Source: Ereboglobus sp. PH5-10
GTDB lineage: Bacteria > Verrucomicrobiota > Verrucomicrobiia > Opitutales > Opitutaceae
DNA length: 64,000 bases
Direction of reading: 5' to 3'
Assembly (NCBI RefSeq): GCF_029504735.1
Contig: NZ_JAQFIP010000012.1
Coordinates: forward strand, 1-64,000
The translations under genes were made by a program, and so were the position numbers. Positions within the stretch are counted from its first letter, which is position 1, and each line of letters begins with the position of its first letter. The notes under the pieces were generated by a model that made no database searches, was not told where the DNA came from, and saw only the letters and a list, made by a program, of their open reading frames with translations. Shown here piece by piece: positions 1 through 9,157 of the stretch.

Positions 1-200
1 TGCCAAGCACTCGCAATGATTGGAGCTTCATGGTGTTGACTTTTGCTTTGCTTCCGGACCGTTGCCCCGGGTCAACATGTCTATGGGTCTTTCTGCCAGC
101 CCCGACAAACCCACTTGCCACCGTCTGCCTCTCTTGGTTCCCTTTGCCTTTTTCCGATTTCACACGCCACATTTATTCAGTCCCTCAGTCCCTACGAATC

Positions 201-2027
201 ATGTCCGCAGAAAACACCGCCGAGAACACCAGCGCCGCGCCCACCGATTTCATCCGCGATATCGTCGCCGAGGATGTCGCGCAAAAACGCTACCCCAAAA
301 TCATCACCCGGTTTCCGCCCGAGCCCAACGGCTACCTCCATCTCGGCCACGCCAAGTCCATCTGCCTGAACTTCGGCATCGCCCTCGAAAACGGCGGCGT
401 TTGCAACCTCCGCATGGACGACACCAACCCCGCCAAGGAGGAGGTCGAATACGTCGAGGCCATCACCGACGACATCAATTGGCTCATCTCCGGCTGGGCC
501 GACAAACAAATCGGCCTCACCACCCCGCACGCCCATCCCGCGTCCGCCACGATCGACGGCAAGCTCGACTACCACCTCCCCGCGGCCAATGCCGCGGAAA
601 TTCCAAATTCCAATACTCAAATTCCAACAACTGCCGGTTCCGACCAATCGAAAATCCATTCCCCGTTCTTTGCCTCCGACTACTTTGACGCCCTCTACGC
701 CTACGCCGAGCAACTCATCCTCAAGGGCAAGGCCTACGTTTGCGATCTCACTCCCGAGCAAACCGACGAGTATCGCGGCGCGCCCGACAAACCCGGCAAG
801 CCCAGCCCCTGGCGCGACCGCACCATTGAGGAGTCGCTCGACCTCTTCCGCCGCATGAAGGCGGGCGAGTTTCCCGACGGCGCGCGCACGCTCCGCGCCC
901 GCATCGACATGGCCTCGCCCAACGTCTGGTTGCGCGACCCGCTCCTCTACCGCATCCGCCACACCGCCCATCATCACGCCGGCGACAAATGGTGCGTGTA
1001 TCCGCTCTACGACTACGCGCATTGCGTTTCCGACTACATCGAGGGCATCACCCACTCCATCTGCACGCTCGAGTTTGTTGTCCACCGCCCGCTCTACGAC
1101 TGGATCCTTGAGGCGCTCGACCTTCCCCGGCCGCTTCCGCACCAATACGAATTTGCCAAGCTCAACCTCGCCTACACCCTTTTCAGCAAGCGCCGGCTCA
1201 TGCGCCTCGTTAAGGAAAATGTTGTCAACGGTTGGGACGATCCGCGCATGCCCACCATTGCCGGTATTCGACGCCGGGGCATCCCCGCCGCCGCCATCCG
1301 CAATTTCGCCTACAACATCGGCGTCACCAAATACGACTCCCTCACCGAACTTGCCGTTTACGAAAACGCCATCCGCGACGAACTCAACGCCACCGCGCAC
1401 CGCCGCATGGCCGTCTTGAAACCGATCAAAATTGTCCTCACCAACATCGCCCCCGGCGAAACCATCGAGTGCCGCGCCACCAACCACCCCGGCAACCCCG
1501 ATCTCGGCACGCGCCCCGTCGCGCTCACCCGCGAAGTGTTTATCGAGGCCGATGATTTTGCCGAGGTGCCGCCGCCGAAATACTTCCGACTGAAACCCGG
1601 CGGCGAAGTCCGCCTCAAATACGCCTGCATCATCAAGCTCGACGAAATCATCAAGGACGCCGACGGACGCCTCGTCGAGCTCCGCTGCACCGCCGACCTC
1701 ACCACCCGCGCCGGCCAGCCCAACGTGAACCGCAAGGTCAAGGGCACGATTCACTGGGTCAGCGCGGCCAGCGCCATCGACGCCGAAGTGCGCCTCTACG
1801 ACCGACTCTTCACCGTCCCCGAACCCGGCGCGGACGACAACTACCTCGACCATCTCAACCCGAACTCCGTCGAAACCGTCACCGCCAAACTCGAGCCCTC
1901 CCTTGCCGACGCCGCGCCCGATGCGCGCTACCAATTCGAACGCCTCGGCTATTTCACCATTGATGGCAAGGACAGCAAGCCCGGCGCCCTCGTCTTCAAC
2001 CGCACCATCACGCTCAAATCAAAGTAG
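201..2027 (+). CDS. glnS: Glutaminyl-tRNA synthetase with an internal insertion
   Basis: Cytoplasmic class I aminoacyl-tRNA synthetase that charges tRNA-Gln. The 608-residue product carries the HIGH-type motif PPEPNGYLHLGHAKS (residues 39-53), the RMDDTNP segment just after it, the IDMASP and ITHSICTLEF blocks of the catalytic core, and a KMSKS-type LFSKRRL (327-333). The C-terminal anticodon-binding beta-barrels follow, ending at VFNRTITLKSK. I chose the ATG at 201 because homology begins there; the frame stays open upstream but that sequence is not protein-like. Compared with E. coli GlnS, about 50 residues (107-157) are inserted between the DINWLISGW segment and ASDYFDALYAYA. The insertion contains a DNA hairpin and AATTCC repeats, and reads as low-complexity protein. 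The reading frame is intact, so the enzyme is probably functional. Confidence 0.96.
   Translation: MSAENTAENTSAAPTDFIRDIVAEDVAQKRYPKIITRFPPEPNGYLHLGHAKSICLNFGIALENGGVCNLRMDDTNPAKEEVEYVEAITDDINWLISGWADKQIGLTTPHAHPASATIDGKLDYHLPAANAAEIPNSNTQIPTTAGSDQSKIHSPFFASDYFDALYAYAEQLILKGKAYVCDLTPEQTDEYRGAPDKPGKPSPWRDRTIEESLDLFRRMKAGEFPDGARTLRARIDMASPNVWLRDPLLYRIRHTAHHHAGDKWCVYPLYDYAHCVSDYIEGITHSICTLEFVVHRPLYDWILEALDLPRPLPHQYEFAKLNLAYTLFSKRRLMRLVKENVVNGWDDPRMPTIAGIRRRGIPAAAIRNFAYNIGVTKYDSLTELAVYENAIRDELNATAHRRMAVLKPIKIVLTNIAPGETIECRATNHPGNPDLGTRPVALTREVFIEADDFAEVPPPKYFRLKPGGEVRLKYACIIKLDEIIKDADGRLVELRCTADLTTRAGQPNVNRKVKGTIHWVSAASAIDAEVRLYDRLFTVPEPGADDNYLDHLNPNSVETVTAKLEPSLADAAPDARYQFERLGYFTIDGKDSKPGALVFNRTITLKSK
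580..655. repeat. Hairpin plus AATTCC repeats inside glnS
   Basis: A perfect 7-bp stem, CCGCGGC (580-586) and GCCGCGG (591-597) with a CAAT loop, is followed directly by three imperfect AAATTCCAA units within 598-632. The tract is AT-rich, unlike the surrounding GC-rich coding sequence. It translates to a low-complexity stretch around PNSNTQIPTTAGSDQS. It looks like a small repeat element accommodated in frame; the right boundary is approximate. Confidence 0.55.
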
Positions 2028-2255
2028 CGGAAATTGGACATTTTTGTCGCGGGAGCGAAATCCCCGCAAAACACGCGCTTTTTCAATAAAGTTGCAATAT
2101 CAAGGCGTGTAGATACTTACGTATTGACTATTTTTCATGTAATTTCCACTACGTGCATTATTCAGTATATATAAAATACGTCAACGCGTGATGGCTTCGG
2201 CGGTTTCAAGGCTCTCTGAAAAACACCTCGGCCATCTGCTTTTTGCACAAAAACA

Positions 2256-3545
2256 GTGAATACGTTTCAAGTCTCAAACTCCTTTTTCCGAACAATCCTT
2301 GTTATTATCGCGAGCCTCGCGTTCATCACAACCACCGCGCTCATCATCATCAATTTTGACCAGGCGCCCGCGTCGGTCATCGTTCGCATCATGATCGCCG
2401 GGTTGCTTTTTGTGCCCGGCATCTCTGCGATTTTCGGGTTCGTCTGGCTGCCGGTCTTCATCATTTCCCGCCTTTTTCTGCGCCACAGGTTCGAGCGCCG
2501 AAAAGTCCCCCTCTTCCCGCTTCCCGCAATCATCCCGCCCGCGTGTTTTTTTGTGGCCGCCCTGGCGTTATCTTCCCTCCTTCTGGTCCGTTACAACAAC
2601 AACCACCGCCTTCGCGAAACCGTGGCCCAAGCCCTTCGCGCCCCGGCGCCGAACGCCGCCACATGGACCGCGATACCCGCTGACAACGACAAGGTGCCGG
2701 CCCAAGTGGAACGCTGGCTCGGCGAAAGTTTTGGCGTGCACGAACCCAAGCTCATTGAACTTGCGGAAAATTTCCCCGGCAACATTCCCATTGCGCAAAA
2801 AATCGTCGACCAAATTAGCGCGTCCACCCGCGTGCTCAACATCCTCTGGACAAACCACCGGTCGGAGGCCTCCGGCTTTCACGATGCGTCGCGAAACGAG
2901 CCGCTGCGCCGCTTGCTCGTGAGCATCGCCACCCACCCCGAGGCAAACGAGACCCTGGCCTGCGACATCGTCCGGCACACCAATGATCCCGCCGTGCGCG
3001 TCGCGATCGGCCAGCACTATGGAAACTCGGTCGCCTTCCGCCAAAAGTATCTCGACATCCTTCTTGCCGACTCGTCGCCGCAAAGCCGTCGCATCGCCGC
3101 CGGCATCGTCAATATTTCCTACCCGCAGATGGCCAGCCTCGCCAGCGATCCCGACCCCGCGGTTCGCGCGCGCCTCGCGAGCAACCCCTACCTGCCCGAC
3201 AACCTGCTCCGGCAACTCGACACAGATAACAATATCGAGGTTCGCCGCAATCTCATGCTCAACCCCAACGTCCCCGCCGAGTGGCGCAATGCGTATTACC
3301 GCGAAGCCATCATGCACGAGGACCCCGGGTTTCGCGGACGCCTCGTGCGTGAAAACCCCGACTGCCCCGAATTTGTGCTGCGCAACCTCGCCAACGATGA
3401 GAGCGCGGAGGTTCGCGCCGAAGTGGTCAACCACTCCAAAACCCCGATGGATGTGATCGGGCGGCTCGTCAATGACAAGGCCGCGCCGGTGCGCACACAG
3501 GCAAAAATGCGCATGCGCGACGATCTCGGTCCGGCGACTTACTGA
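2256..3545 (+). CDS. Membrane protein with leucine-rich-variant (LRV) repeats
   Basis: A 429-residue protein of unknown function. The N-terminus has three probable membrane segments (about residues 11-33, 41-70 and 90-112), then a linker, then a helical repeat domain. From about residue 290 the repeats follow the pattern NPxxPxxxLxxLxxDxxxxVRxxV, for example SNPYLPDNLLRQLDTDNNIE and NPDCPEFVLRNLANDESAEV, which is characteristic of LRV/HEAT-like right-handed solenoids. The start is GTG at 2256. The preceding gap (2028-2255) is AT-rich with a TATATATAAAAT run near 2166-2177 that could hold a promoter, but I cannot assign boxes. LRV solenoids usually bind proteins; the partner is unknown. The gene stands alone, convergent with the MFS gene downstream. 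Confidence 0.8.
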   Translation: MNTFQVSNSFFRTILVIIASLAFITTTALIIINFDQAPASVIVRIMIAGLLFVPGISAIFGFVWLPVFIISRLFLRHRFERRKVPLFPLPAIIPPACFFVAALALSSLLLVRYNNNHRLRETVAQALRAPAPNAATWTAIPADNDKVPAQVERWLGESFGVHEPKLIELAENFPGNIPIAQKIVDQISASTRVLNILWTNHRSEASGFHDASRNEPLRRLLVSIATHPEANETLACDIVRHTNDPAVRVAIGQHYGNSVAFRQKYLDILLADSSPQSRRIAAGIVNISYPQMASLASDPDPAVRARLASNPYLPDNLLRQLDTDNNIEVRRNLMLNPNVPAEWRNAYYREAIMHEDPGFRGRLVRENPDCPEFVLRNLANDESAEVRAEVVNHSKTPMDVIGRLVNDKAAPVRTQAKMRMRDDLGPATY

Positions 3546-3643
3546 CAAAAACCAACCCCGACACGGTCGCAAGCGTCTCCCCGGTCAGCACCAACAATGC
3601 CGGTGCGACAAACGCCTTCGTTCCCGGCGAGGGGTGAGGAATA

Positions 3644-5017
3644 TTATTTTTCGTCCTCAATCGGTTTTAGCTGATTGAGCGGCGGGACGGTGCGGATGGC
3701 GGGGAGCGAGAGGGCGACGCTGACCACGACCATGATCGTGCAGACGCCGCCGAAGGTCGCCGCGGCCACGGGGCCGAAACGCGCCGCCATCAGGCCGCCG
3801 CGGAACTCGGAGATTTCGTTGGAGCAGCCGATGAAGAGCTGGTTGACCGACGTTACGCGTCCGCGCAGGTAATCGGGCGTGAGCATTTGCACGAGCGTAT
3901 GGCGAATCACGACGCTGACGTTGTCGCAAATGCCTGTGAGGAAAAGCGCGAAGAGCGAGAGGAAGATGTTGCGCGAGAGCGCGAAGATCACGATCGCCGC
4001 GCCGAAGCACACGACCGACCAGAGCAGCGTGATGCCGGGGCGCTTGAAGGGCCGCGAGTGCGCCACGAAAACCGCCATCATGATCGCGCCGACCGAGGGC
4101 GCGGCGCGCATGCAGCCCGCCCAGAACTCGTAGTTTTCAAAGTGAAAAATGTTTTTCGCGTAGAGCGGATACATCGCCGTGAGCCCGCCGAGGAGCACGG
4201 CGAACAAATCGAGCGTGATGGCGGCGAGCACGGGTTTTTGTCTCCAGATAAAAGTCGCGCCGGCGGAGGCCTTGGGCACGGGCAGCGAGGCGTCGCGCGG
4301 CTTGCGCGGCTGGAGCGCGATGCCAACGAGCGAGACGGCGAGCACGATGGAGAACACGGCGTCCGCCGCATACACCGCCGTGTAGCTCCACACGGCGACA
4401 AACCCGCCGAGCACCGGGCCGAGCACCGCGGAGAGTTCAAACGTGCTGGAGTTCCATGTGAGGGCGTTGGTGAGTTGCGACGGCGGCACGAGGACGGGAA
4501 TGATCGAGCCGCGCGCCGGCGCGCCGACCACGCGCACCGTGGCGTGCAAGAGTTGCAGCAGGTAAACGATGGGCAGCGCGGGGTTGTCGAAATGGATCGC
4601 GCCGAGATTGTCCTTGCTGGTGAAAAAGTGAGCGACTGTTTCAATGAGGCGATTCGCCCCGCGCAGCACGCCGACGTAGGGGATGCTGTCGTGAAAATGC
4701 GTGACCATGACGAGCATGATCGAGAGCGCGCACGAAGCGCTCATGGTGAGGGTGATGATTTTGCGGCGGTCGTATTTGTCGGCGAGCACGCCGGAGGGCA
4801 GGACGAGAAAGATGAGCGGGATGACGTTGACCAGGCCGATGAAACCGATGGCGGCGGCGGAGTTTGTCCAATGCAGCACCTGGAGCGCGATGGTGATGCT
4901 CATCGCCTGGCGCCCGAGGTTGAACGCAAAATTGCTCAGCAGAAAGCGGCGGAATCCCGCGTTGCGGAACGCGACATACGGGTCGGGCTTGGCTTCTTCT
5001 GGCTGGCTGGCGTTCAT
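3644..5017 (-). CDS. MFS transporter (EntS/MFS_3-like)
   Basis: A 457-residue polytopic inner-membrane protein, the usual length for the major facilitator superfamily, with about 12 hydrophobic segments. Motif A appears in the first cytoplasmic loop as GVLADKYDRRK (residues 76-86). The N-terminal FRRFLLSNFAFNLGRQ and the later RGRVTSVNQLFIG are typical of the drug or siderophore exporter branch related to EntS. Substrate cannot be predicted. The loop between the fourth and fifth predicted segments is long. It lies upstream of the exbB/exbD genes' 3' end on the same strand, but 121 bp separate them, so co-transcription is uncertain. A siderophore export role would fit the nearby ExbB/ExbD genes, but this is only suggestive. 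Confidence 0.88.
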   Translation of the reverse strand: MNASQPEEAKPDPYVAFRNAGFRRFLLSNFAFNLGRQAMSITIALQVLHWTNSAAAIGFIGLVNVIPLIFLVLPSGVLADKYDRRKIITLTMSASCALSIMLVMVTHFHDSIPYVGVLRGANRLIETVAHFFTSKDNLGAIHFDNPALPIVYLLQLLHATVRVVGAPARGSIIPVLVPPSQLTNALTWNSSTFELSAVLGPVLGGFVAVWSYTAVYAADAVFSIVLAVSLVGIALQPRKPRDASLPVPKASAGATFIWRQKPVLAAITLDLFAVLLGGLTAMYPLYAKNIFHFENYEFWAGCMRAAPSVGAIMMAVFVAHSRPFKRPGITLLWSVVCFGAAIVIFALSRNIFLSLFALFLTGICDNVSVVIRHTLVQMLTPDYLRGRVTSVNQLFIGCSNEISEFRGGLMAARFGPVAAATFGGVCTIMVVVSVALSLPAIRTVPPLNQLKPIEDEK

Positions 5018-5138
5018 TGCGTGCTAAAATTGGAAAAACGTGAAGTGTTTGAAAATCGCGGCGCGCACGCAAGCATCGCGTGGGCGGCGCCCGTTGTTGT
5101 GTATTCGGAAAACGGATACGCCGCCTGGCGCCGGCGCG

Positions 5139-5936
5139 TCACGGCCCGATCCGTATTATGTAAAGGCCGGGTGCGAGTTCGAGGCGGGAGCCGACGCGCA
5201 GGTTTTTATCGAGATAATTGGAGAGATATTGCGCGACCGCGGGTGCGCCGGCGCCTTTTATGAGCGTTGGCGGGGCGGCGAGGCCGGTGACGTCGATTGC
5301 GGCCAGAAATTCGAGCGGAGACCAGTCGCCTGTCGCGAGCGCGTCCGGCATGTCGGCGGGCCGGGTCGCGGGCCGGGGGACGGGGAGTTCGAGCACGACC
5401 CGCCCGGTTCCGGCGTGAACCACCTCGACGCTGGCCTGGCGCGCGGGGAGCGGCGCGAGTGGAAACTCGGCGCGCCCGAGGGTCGCGTAGGGAGTCAGCG
5501 TGTGCCCGTAGCCCAGCGCCTCGACGGGGCGCGCGGGGATTTGAACAGGGTCGGGATACCGGATCGTGAAGGCGTCGTCGGAGTAGGCGTAGCTCGGCGG
5601 AAAGGCGCGGAACGCCTGTTCCGGCTCCCTGTGCGTGGTGCTCACGAGGTCGGCCTGCGTGTAATTGTGCGCCGTGGGCAGGAAGAGCGGCGCGGGATCG
5701 AGCAGGAGCGCCTCCTCGTCGAGAAGGCGGTTGCGCTGCTTGTCCCCCATGTGCGCGATGCTTAGCGTGGCGGGATCGGCGGAGGTCGCTCGCGGAACGG
5801 CGACCGGCAGGCGCACGACCCCCACAAGCACGGAAATGCCCGCCACCAGCGCGACAAGCGCCACGACCATCAAAGCCAACATGCGGCGATTTTCAGCGCG
5901 CGAGCTCCATTGAAACAGGCCGGCCTTGATTTTCAT
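5139..5936 (-). CDS. Membrane-anchored protein in the TonB position of an exbB-exbD operon
   Basis: A 265-residue protein with one N-terminal membrane anchor (MLALMVVALVALVAGISVLV) and a long periplasmic part. Third gene of the exbB-exbD operon, where a TonB-type energy transducer is expected. I do not see a convincing TonB C-terminal domain or the usual Pro-Glu/Pro-Lys linker; the C-terminus ends in LELAPGLYIIRIGP, which looks like a beta strand. I chose ATG at 5936; a TTG at 5942 abuts the upstream exbD stop codon and is an alternative. Either way the spacing implies translational coupling. It could be a divergent TonB, or an accessory protein particular to this lineage. Function is unassigned. 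Confidence 0.75.
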   Translation of the reverse strand: MKIKAGLFQWSSRAENRRMLALMVVALVALVAGISVLVGVVRLPVAVPRATSADPATLSIAHMGDKQRNRLLDEEALLLDPAPLFLPTAHNYTQADLVSTTHREPEQAFRAFPPSYAYSDDAFTIRYPDPVQIPARPVEALGYGHTLTPYATLGRAEFPLAPLPARQASVEVVHAGTGRVVLELPVPRPATRPADMPDALATGDWSPLEFLAAIDVTGLAAPPTLIKGAGAPAVAQYLSNYLDKNLRVGSRLELAPGLYIIRIGP

Positions 5937-5942
5937 GGGCAA

Positions 5943-6422
5943 TCATTCTCCCGCCTGCGGGCCGGAGGGGCGAAACGAGGGGGAGGTTGTTTTCTCGGGG
6001 GTGGCGAGTATTGAAACCTTGAAGCCGATTTCGCCGGCAAGGTCGGCGATGCGCGACACCTCCTCGATTGTCACGGCGGAGTCGGCGCGAACAAGAAGCG
6101 ACGCGTCGGGCGAATTTTTTATTTTTTCAGCAAGCCAGGCCTCAAGTTGCGCATGGCTGACAATGCCCGTGTCGGCGAAGATTTGCCCGTTGGCCTTGAT
6201 GCTGACGACGGTCGTGCCGGGCACGTATGAAACCCTGCCGGCCGGTCGCGAGGGCAGTTGAAAATCGCTGCTCTCCACGACGATGGCCGGCGAAAGAATG
6301 AAGCGTGAGCCGAAAAACAAAAAGAACATCGCGATGAGCGTGAGGTTCGCAAAATGCACCCAGTCGTAGCTGCGCGGAGGCGGGCTCAGCTTGGAATTGA
6401 GATCGAGCGGGCGGATAATCAT
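5943..6422 (-). CDS. exbD: ExbD/TolR-family protein, apparent Asp-to-Asn change in the TM helix
   Basis: A 159-residue protein with a short cytoplasmic N-terminus, one membrane helix (about residues 21-45, HFANLTLIAMFFLFFGSRF) and a periplasmic domain. The domain carries the ExbD pattern of LPS, VVSIKANGQIF, LVRADSAVTIEEVSRIADLAGEIGF and KVSILA. It should pair with the ExbB-like channel encoded upstream and couple proton flow to outer-membrane transport. Aligned by eye to canonical ExbD (TPLIDVVFLLLIFFM), the Asp that carries protons corresponds to Asn26 here; the nearest acid, Asp20, lies before the helix. The downstream gene begins at once. The 60-bp gap to exbB contains short GTGAA(T/G)GGCGAAG-like repeats. 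Confidence 0.85.
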   Translation of the reverse strand: MIIRPLDLNSKLSPPPRSYDWVHFANLTLIAMFFLFFGSRFILSPAIVVESSDFQLPSRPAGRVSYVPGTTVVSIKANGQIFADTGIVSHAQLEAWLAEKIKNSPDASLLVRADSAVTIEEVSRIADLAGEIGFKVSILATPEKTTSPSFRPSGPQAGE

Positions 6423-6482
6423 CGAGCTAAAGAATGGTGAATGGCGAAGAGTGAGTGGTGAAGGCCGGGTGTCCTTTTATTT

Positions 6483-7181
6483 TCACGCCTTGCCCTTTGC
6501 TGTCCTGCCCTTCGGCGCCGGCGCGCCGCCGTCAATGCCCTCGCCTTCGTATTCATTAATCAAATACTCCATGATTTCATTGGCGGCCCACTCCATGTCG
6601 CGGGTAAGCGCGCGCACGCGGCCCCGGAGAAAATGGTGCCCGAGGTGCACGGGGATCGCGAGCAGGAGGCTGGCGGCGGTGACTGTGAGCGCCTGCCAGA
6701 GGCCGTTGGAGAGGGCGGTGGCGGTGGCAAACTCGGCGCCTTGCATGAAGGCGTGAAACGTCATGATCATGCCGAAGAGCGTGCCGAGCAATCCGACGAG
6801 CGGCGCGACCTGGCCGATGGCGGCAAACGCGCCGAGGCGGCGTTCGAGCGAGGGGATTTCCACGATGGCCGCCTCCTGCACGGCGTAGCGAAGTTTTTCC
6901 GGCGGCTTTCCGGCGTGCATGAGCGCGGCCTTCACAATCGAGGCCACGGGGCCGGGCGTTTCCTCGCAAATGGTAGCGGCCTCGACGAGGCGGCGGTTGT
7001 TGAGCGTGTTTTTGATGCCGTCGAGAAACGCCTTGGACTTGATTTGTCCGCGATGAAGATAGAGCGCGCGCTCTATGAACAGCACGATGGCGACCGCCGC
7101 CATGAAGACGATGACCAGCATCATCGGGCCGCCTTTTGAGAAGAGACTGAAATCGAATCCGGACATTCCGAGTATTAGCAT
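6483..7181 (-). CDS. exbB: MotA/TolQ/ExbB proton channel protein
   Basis: A 232-residue inner-membrane protein, the usual ExbB/TolQ size. The first helix is near residues 20-40 (MMLVIVFMAAVAIVLFIERA). The signature segment IGQVAPLVGLLGTLFGMI and the next helix GLWQALTVTAASLLLAIPV, which keeps the conserved channel Thr, give the MotA/TolQ/ExbB fold. The tail is charged and Gly/Lys-rich. It is the first gene of the three-gene operon with the ExbD-like and TonB-position genes. The pair probably energises TonB-dependent receptors, one of which lies at 16.1-18.0 kb. A TolQ/R role in envelope constriction cannot be excluded, since no tolA, tolB or pal is nearby. Confidence 0.92.
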   Translation of the reverse strand: MLILGMSGFDFSLFSKGGPMMLVIVFMAAVAIVLFIERALYLHRGQIKSKAFLDGIKNTLNNRRLVEAATICEETPGPVASIVKAALMHAGKPPEKLRYAVQEAAIVEIPSLERRLGAFAAIGQVAPLVGLLGTLFGMIMTFHAFMQGAEFATATALSNGLWQALTVTAASLLLAIPVHLGHHFLRGRVRALTRDMEWAANEIMEYLINEYEGEGIDGGAPAPKGRTAKGKA

Positions 7182-7336
7182 TTAGTGGATGCGCACAGAT
7201 TTGCAACGCGACATCCGCGGCGGCGAGGAGAAAAACGCCCCCGCGCGCAAACAGACGCTGAAAGATGCCTCCGGGTTCGCGAAACGATTTTTCTTCCCAT
7301 TCCGCATTCTCCGCCTCGAAATCCGCGTTCCTTCGC

Positions 7337-9157
7337 ATGGCTCTCGTAAACTTACTCGACATCAACCTCGCCTTTGGCGGTCCGGCGGTTCTGGAAAACG
7401 TCAATTTCCAGATCGACCCCGGCGAGCGCGTCTGCCTGGTCGGGCGCAACGGCTCGGGCAAGACCACGCTCATGCGCGTGATCGCGGGCGAGATGCAGGC
7501 CGACACCGGCGTCGTCTCGCGCCAGCCCGGGGCGCGGTTTGCGCGGCTCACGCAAGAAATCCCGGCGGATGTGCGCGGCATTGTTCACGATATCGTTTCG
7601 TCGGGACTCGCGGAGGTCGCGCACGAGGAATCGTGGGAGCGCGAGCTGCGTCTCGAAAAACTCCTCGAACGCATGGCGATCAACCCGCGGGCTGATTTCG
7701 CCGCGCTCTCCGGCGGCTTGAAACGCCGCGTGCTGCTTGCCCGCGCGCTCGCCTCGCAACCCGACCTGCTCCTCCTTGACGAGCCGACCAACCACCTCGA
7801 CCTCGAGTCAATCCTGTGGCTGGAAAATTTTCTCCTTAACGAAAAAATCTCGCTCTTCTTCGTGACGCACGACCGCGCGTTCCTGCGCCGGCTCGCCACG
7901 CGCATTGTCGAGCTCGACCGCGGCATCATCACAAACTGGGACTGCCCCTACGACACCTACCTCGCGCGCCGCCAGGAACGCCTTGAGGCCGAGGAGCGCC
8001 AGATGGCCGCCGCCGACAAAAAACTCGCGCAAGAGGAGGAGTGGGCGCGTCGCAAACCCAGCGCGCAGCGCAAGCGCTCCGGCGCCCGCCTCGAAGCGCT
8101 CGCCGCCATGCGCGCCGAACGCCTCGCCCGCCGCGAGCGCACCGGCAATGCCAGCATGCGCCTCGCCGAGGCCGACCGCTCCGGCGTGAAGGTTGTGGAG
8201 GCGGAGGAGATGTCGTTCGCGTATCCAAACGGCAAATGCATCATCCGCGATCTCACAACCACGATCACTCGCGGTGACAAAATCGGCGTCATCGGTCCGA
8301 ACGGCTCCGGCAAGACCACGCTCATAAAACTCCTGCTCGGCGAACTCGCGCCAGCCGCCGGCACGATCAAGCACGGCACAAACCTTGAGGTTGTTTATTT
8401 TGACCAGTTCCGCGCGCAAATCGACGACGACAAAACCGTGGCCGACAATATCGCCGACGGAAACACAACCGTCACCATCGACGGACGCCAGCGCCACGTG
8501 ATCACCTACCTCCAGGATTTTCTTTTCTCGTCGCAACGCGCCCGCACACCCGCGCGCGTGCTTTCCGGAGGCGAGCGCAACCGCCTGCTTCTCGCGCGTC
8601 TCTTCACAAAACCCGCCAACGTCCTTGTGCTCGACGAGCCCACCAACGACCTCGACGCCGAGACGCTCGACCTCCTCGAAAACCTGCTCGTTGAATACCA
8701 GGGCACGCTGCTTCTCGTGAGCCACGACCGCGACTTTCTCGACAACGTCGTCACGGGCACGATGGTCATGGAGGGCGATGGGCGCGTTGCCGAATACGTC
8801 GGCGGTTACGCCGATTACATCCGCCAGCGCGCCGCGCTCGACTCAGCGGCGGCATTGCGCGCGCAACAAGCCTCGCCGGCCCTTGGCAAAAAAACACCGT
8901 CCACGCCCGCCAAGTCCGCCCGCCCCCGAAAGCTCACCAACAAGGAAAACCGCGAGCTCGACGAACTTCCCGCCAAAATCGAGGCGCTCGAAGCCGAGCA
9001 AGCCGGGCTCACGGCCAAGCTTTCCGATCCCGATTTCTACAAAAGTGATTCCGCCGCCGCCCCGGTCGTTCGCGCCCGTCTTGAGGAATTGGAGTCAACT
9101 CTCGCCGCCGCCTACGCGCGCTGGGAGGAGTTGGAGACGATTCGGAACGCCACTTGA
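7337..9157 (+). CDS. uup: ABC-F family ATPase (Uup-like)
   Basis: A soluble 606-residue protein with two ABC ATPase domains and no membrane segment. Walker A motifs are GRNGSGKTT (about residue 36) and GPNGSGKTT (about 320). Signatures are [15 protein letters not shown] and [14 protein letters not shown], and Walker B segments are [13 protein letters not shown] and [13 protein letters not shown]. The linker between the domains is highly charged, as in ribosome-associated ABC-F proteins. A C-terminal coiled-coil extension (about 530-606, with [20 protein letters not shown]) resembles the Uup C-terminal nucleic-acid-binding domain. I chose ATG 7337 over upstream in-frame codons because homology starts at [13 protein letters not shown]. 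The likely role is in translation or ribosome-linked DNA maintenance. Its TGA directly abuts the stop codon of the convergent TPR gene. Confidence 0.93.
   Translation: MALVNLLDINLAFGGPAVLENVNFQIDPGERVCLVGRNGSGKTTLMRVIAGEMQADTGVVSRQPGARFARLTQEIPADVRGIVHDIVSSGLAEVAHEESWERELRLEKLLERMAINPRADFAALSGGLKRRVLLARALASQPDLLLLDEPTNHLDLESILWLENFLLNEKISLFFVTHDRAFLRRLATRIVELDRGIITNWDCPYDTYLARRQERLEAEERQMAAADKKLAQEEEWARRKPSAQRKRSGARLEALAAMRAERLARRERTGNASMRLAEADRSGVKVVEAEEMSFAYPNGKCIIRDLTTTITRGDKIGVIGPNGSGKTTLIKLLLGELAPAAGTIKHGTNLEVVYFDQFRAQIDDDKTVADNIADGNTTVTIDGRQRHVITYLQDFLFSSQRARTPARVLSGGERNRLLLARLFTKPANVLVLDEPTNDLDAETLDLLENLLVEYQGTLLLVSHDRDFLDNVVTGTMVMEGDGRVAEYVGGYADYIRQRAALDSAAALRAQQASPALGKKTPSTPAKSARPRKLTNKENRELDELPAKIEALEAEQAGLTAKLSDPDFYKSDSAAAPVVRARLEELESTLAAAYARWEELETIRNAT

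Noticed and set aside
192-1934. A 580-codon open frame antisense to glnS
   Set aside because: It mirrors the codon pattern of the high-GC sense gene, is Val/Gly/Asp-rich, and has no domain. The sense frame is clearly GlnS.
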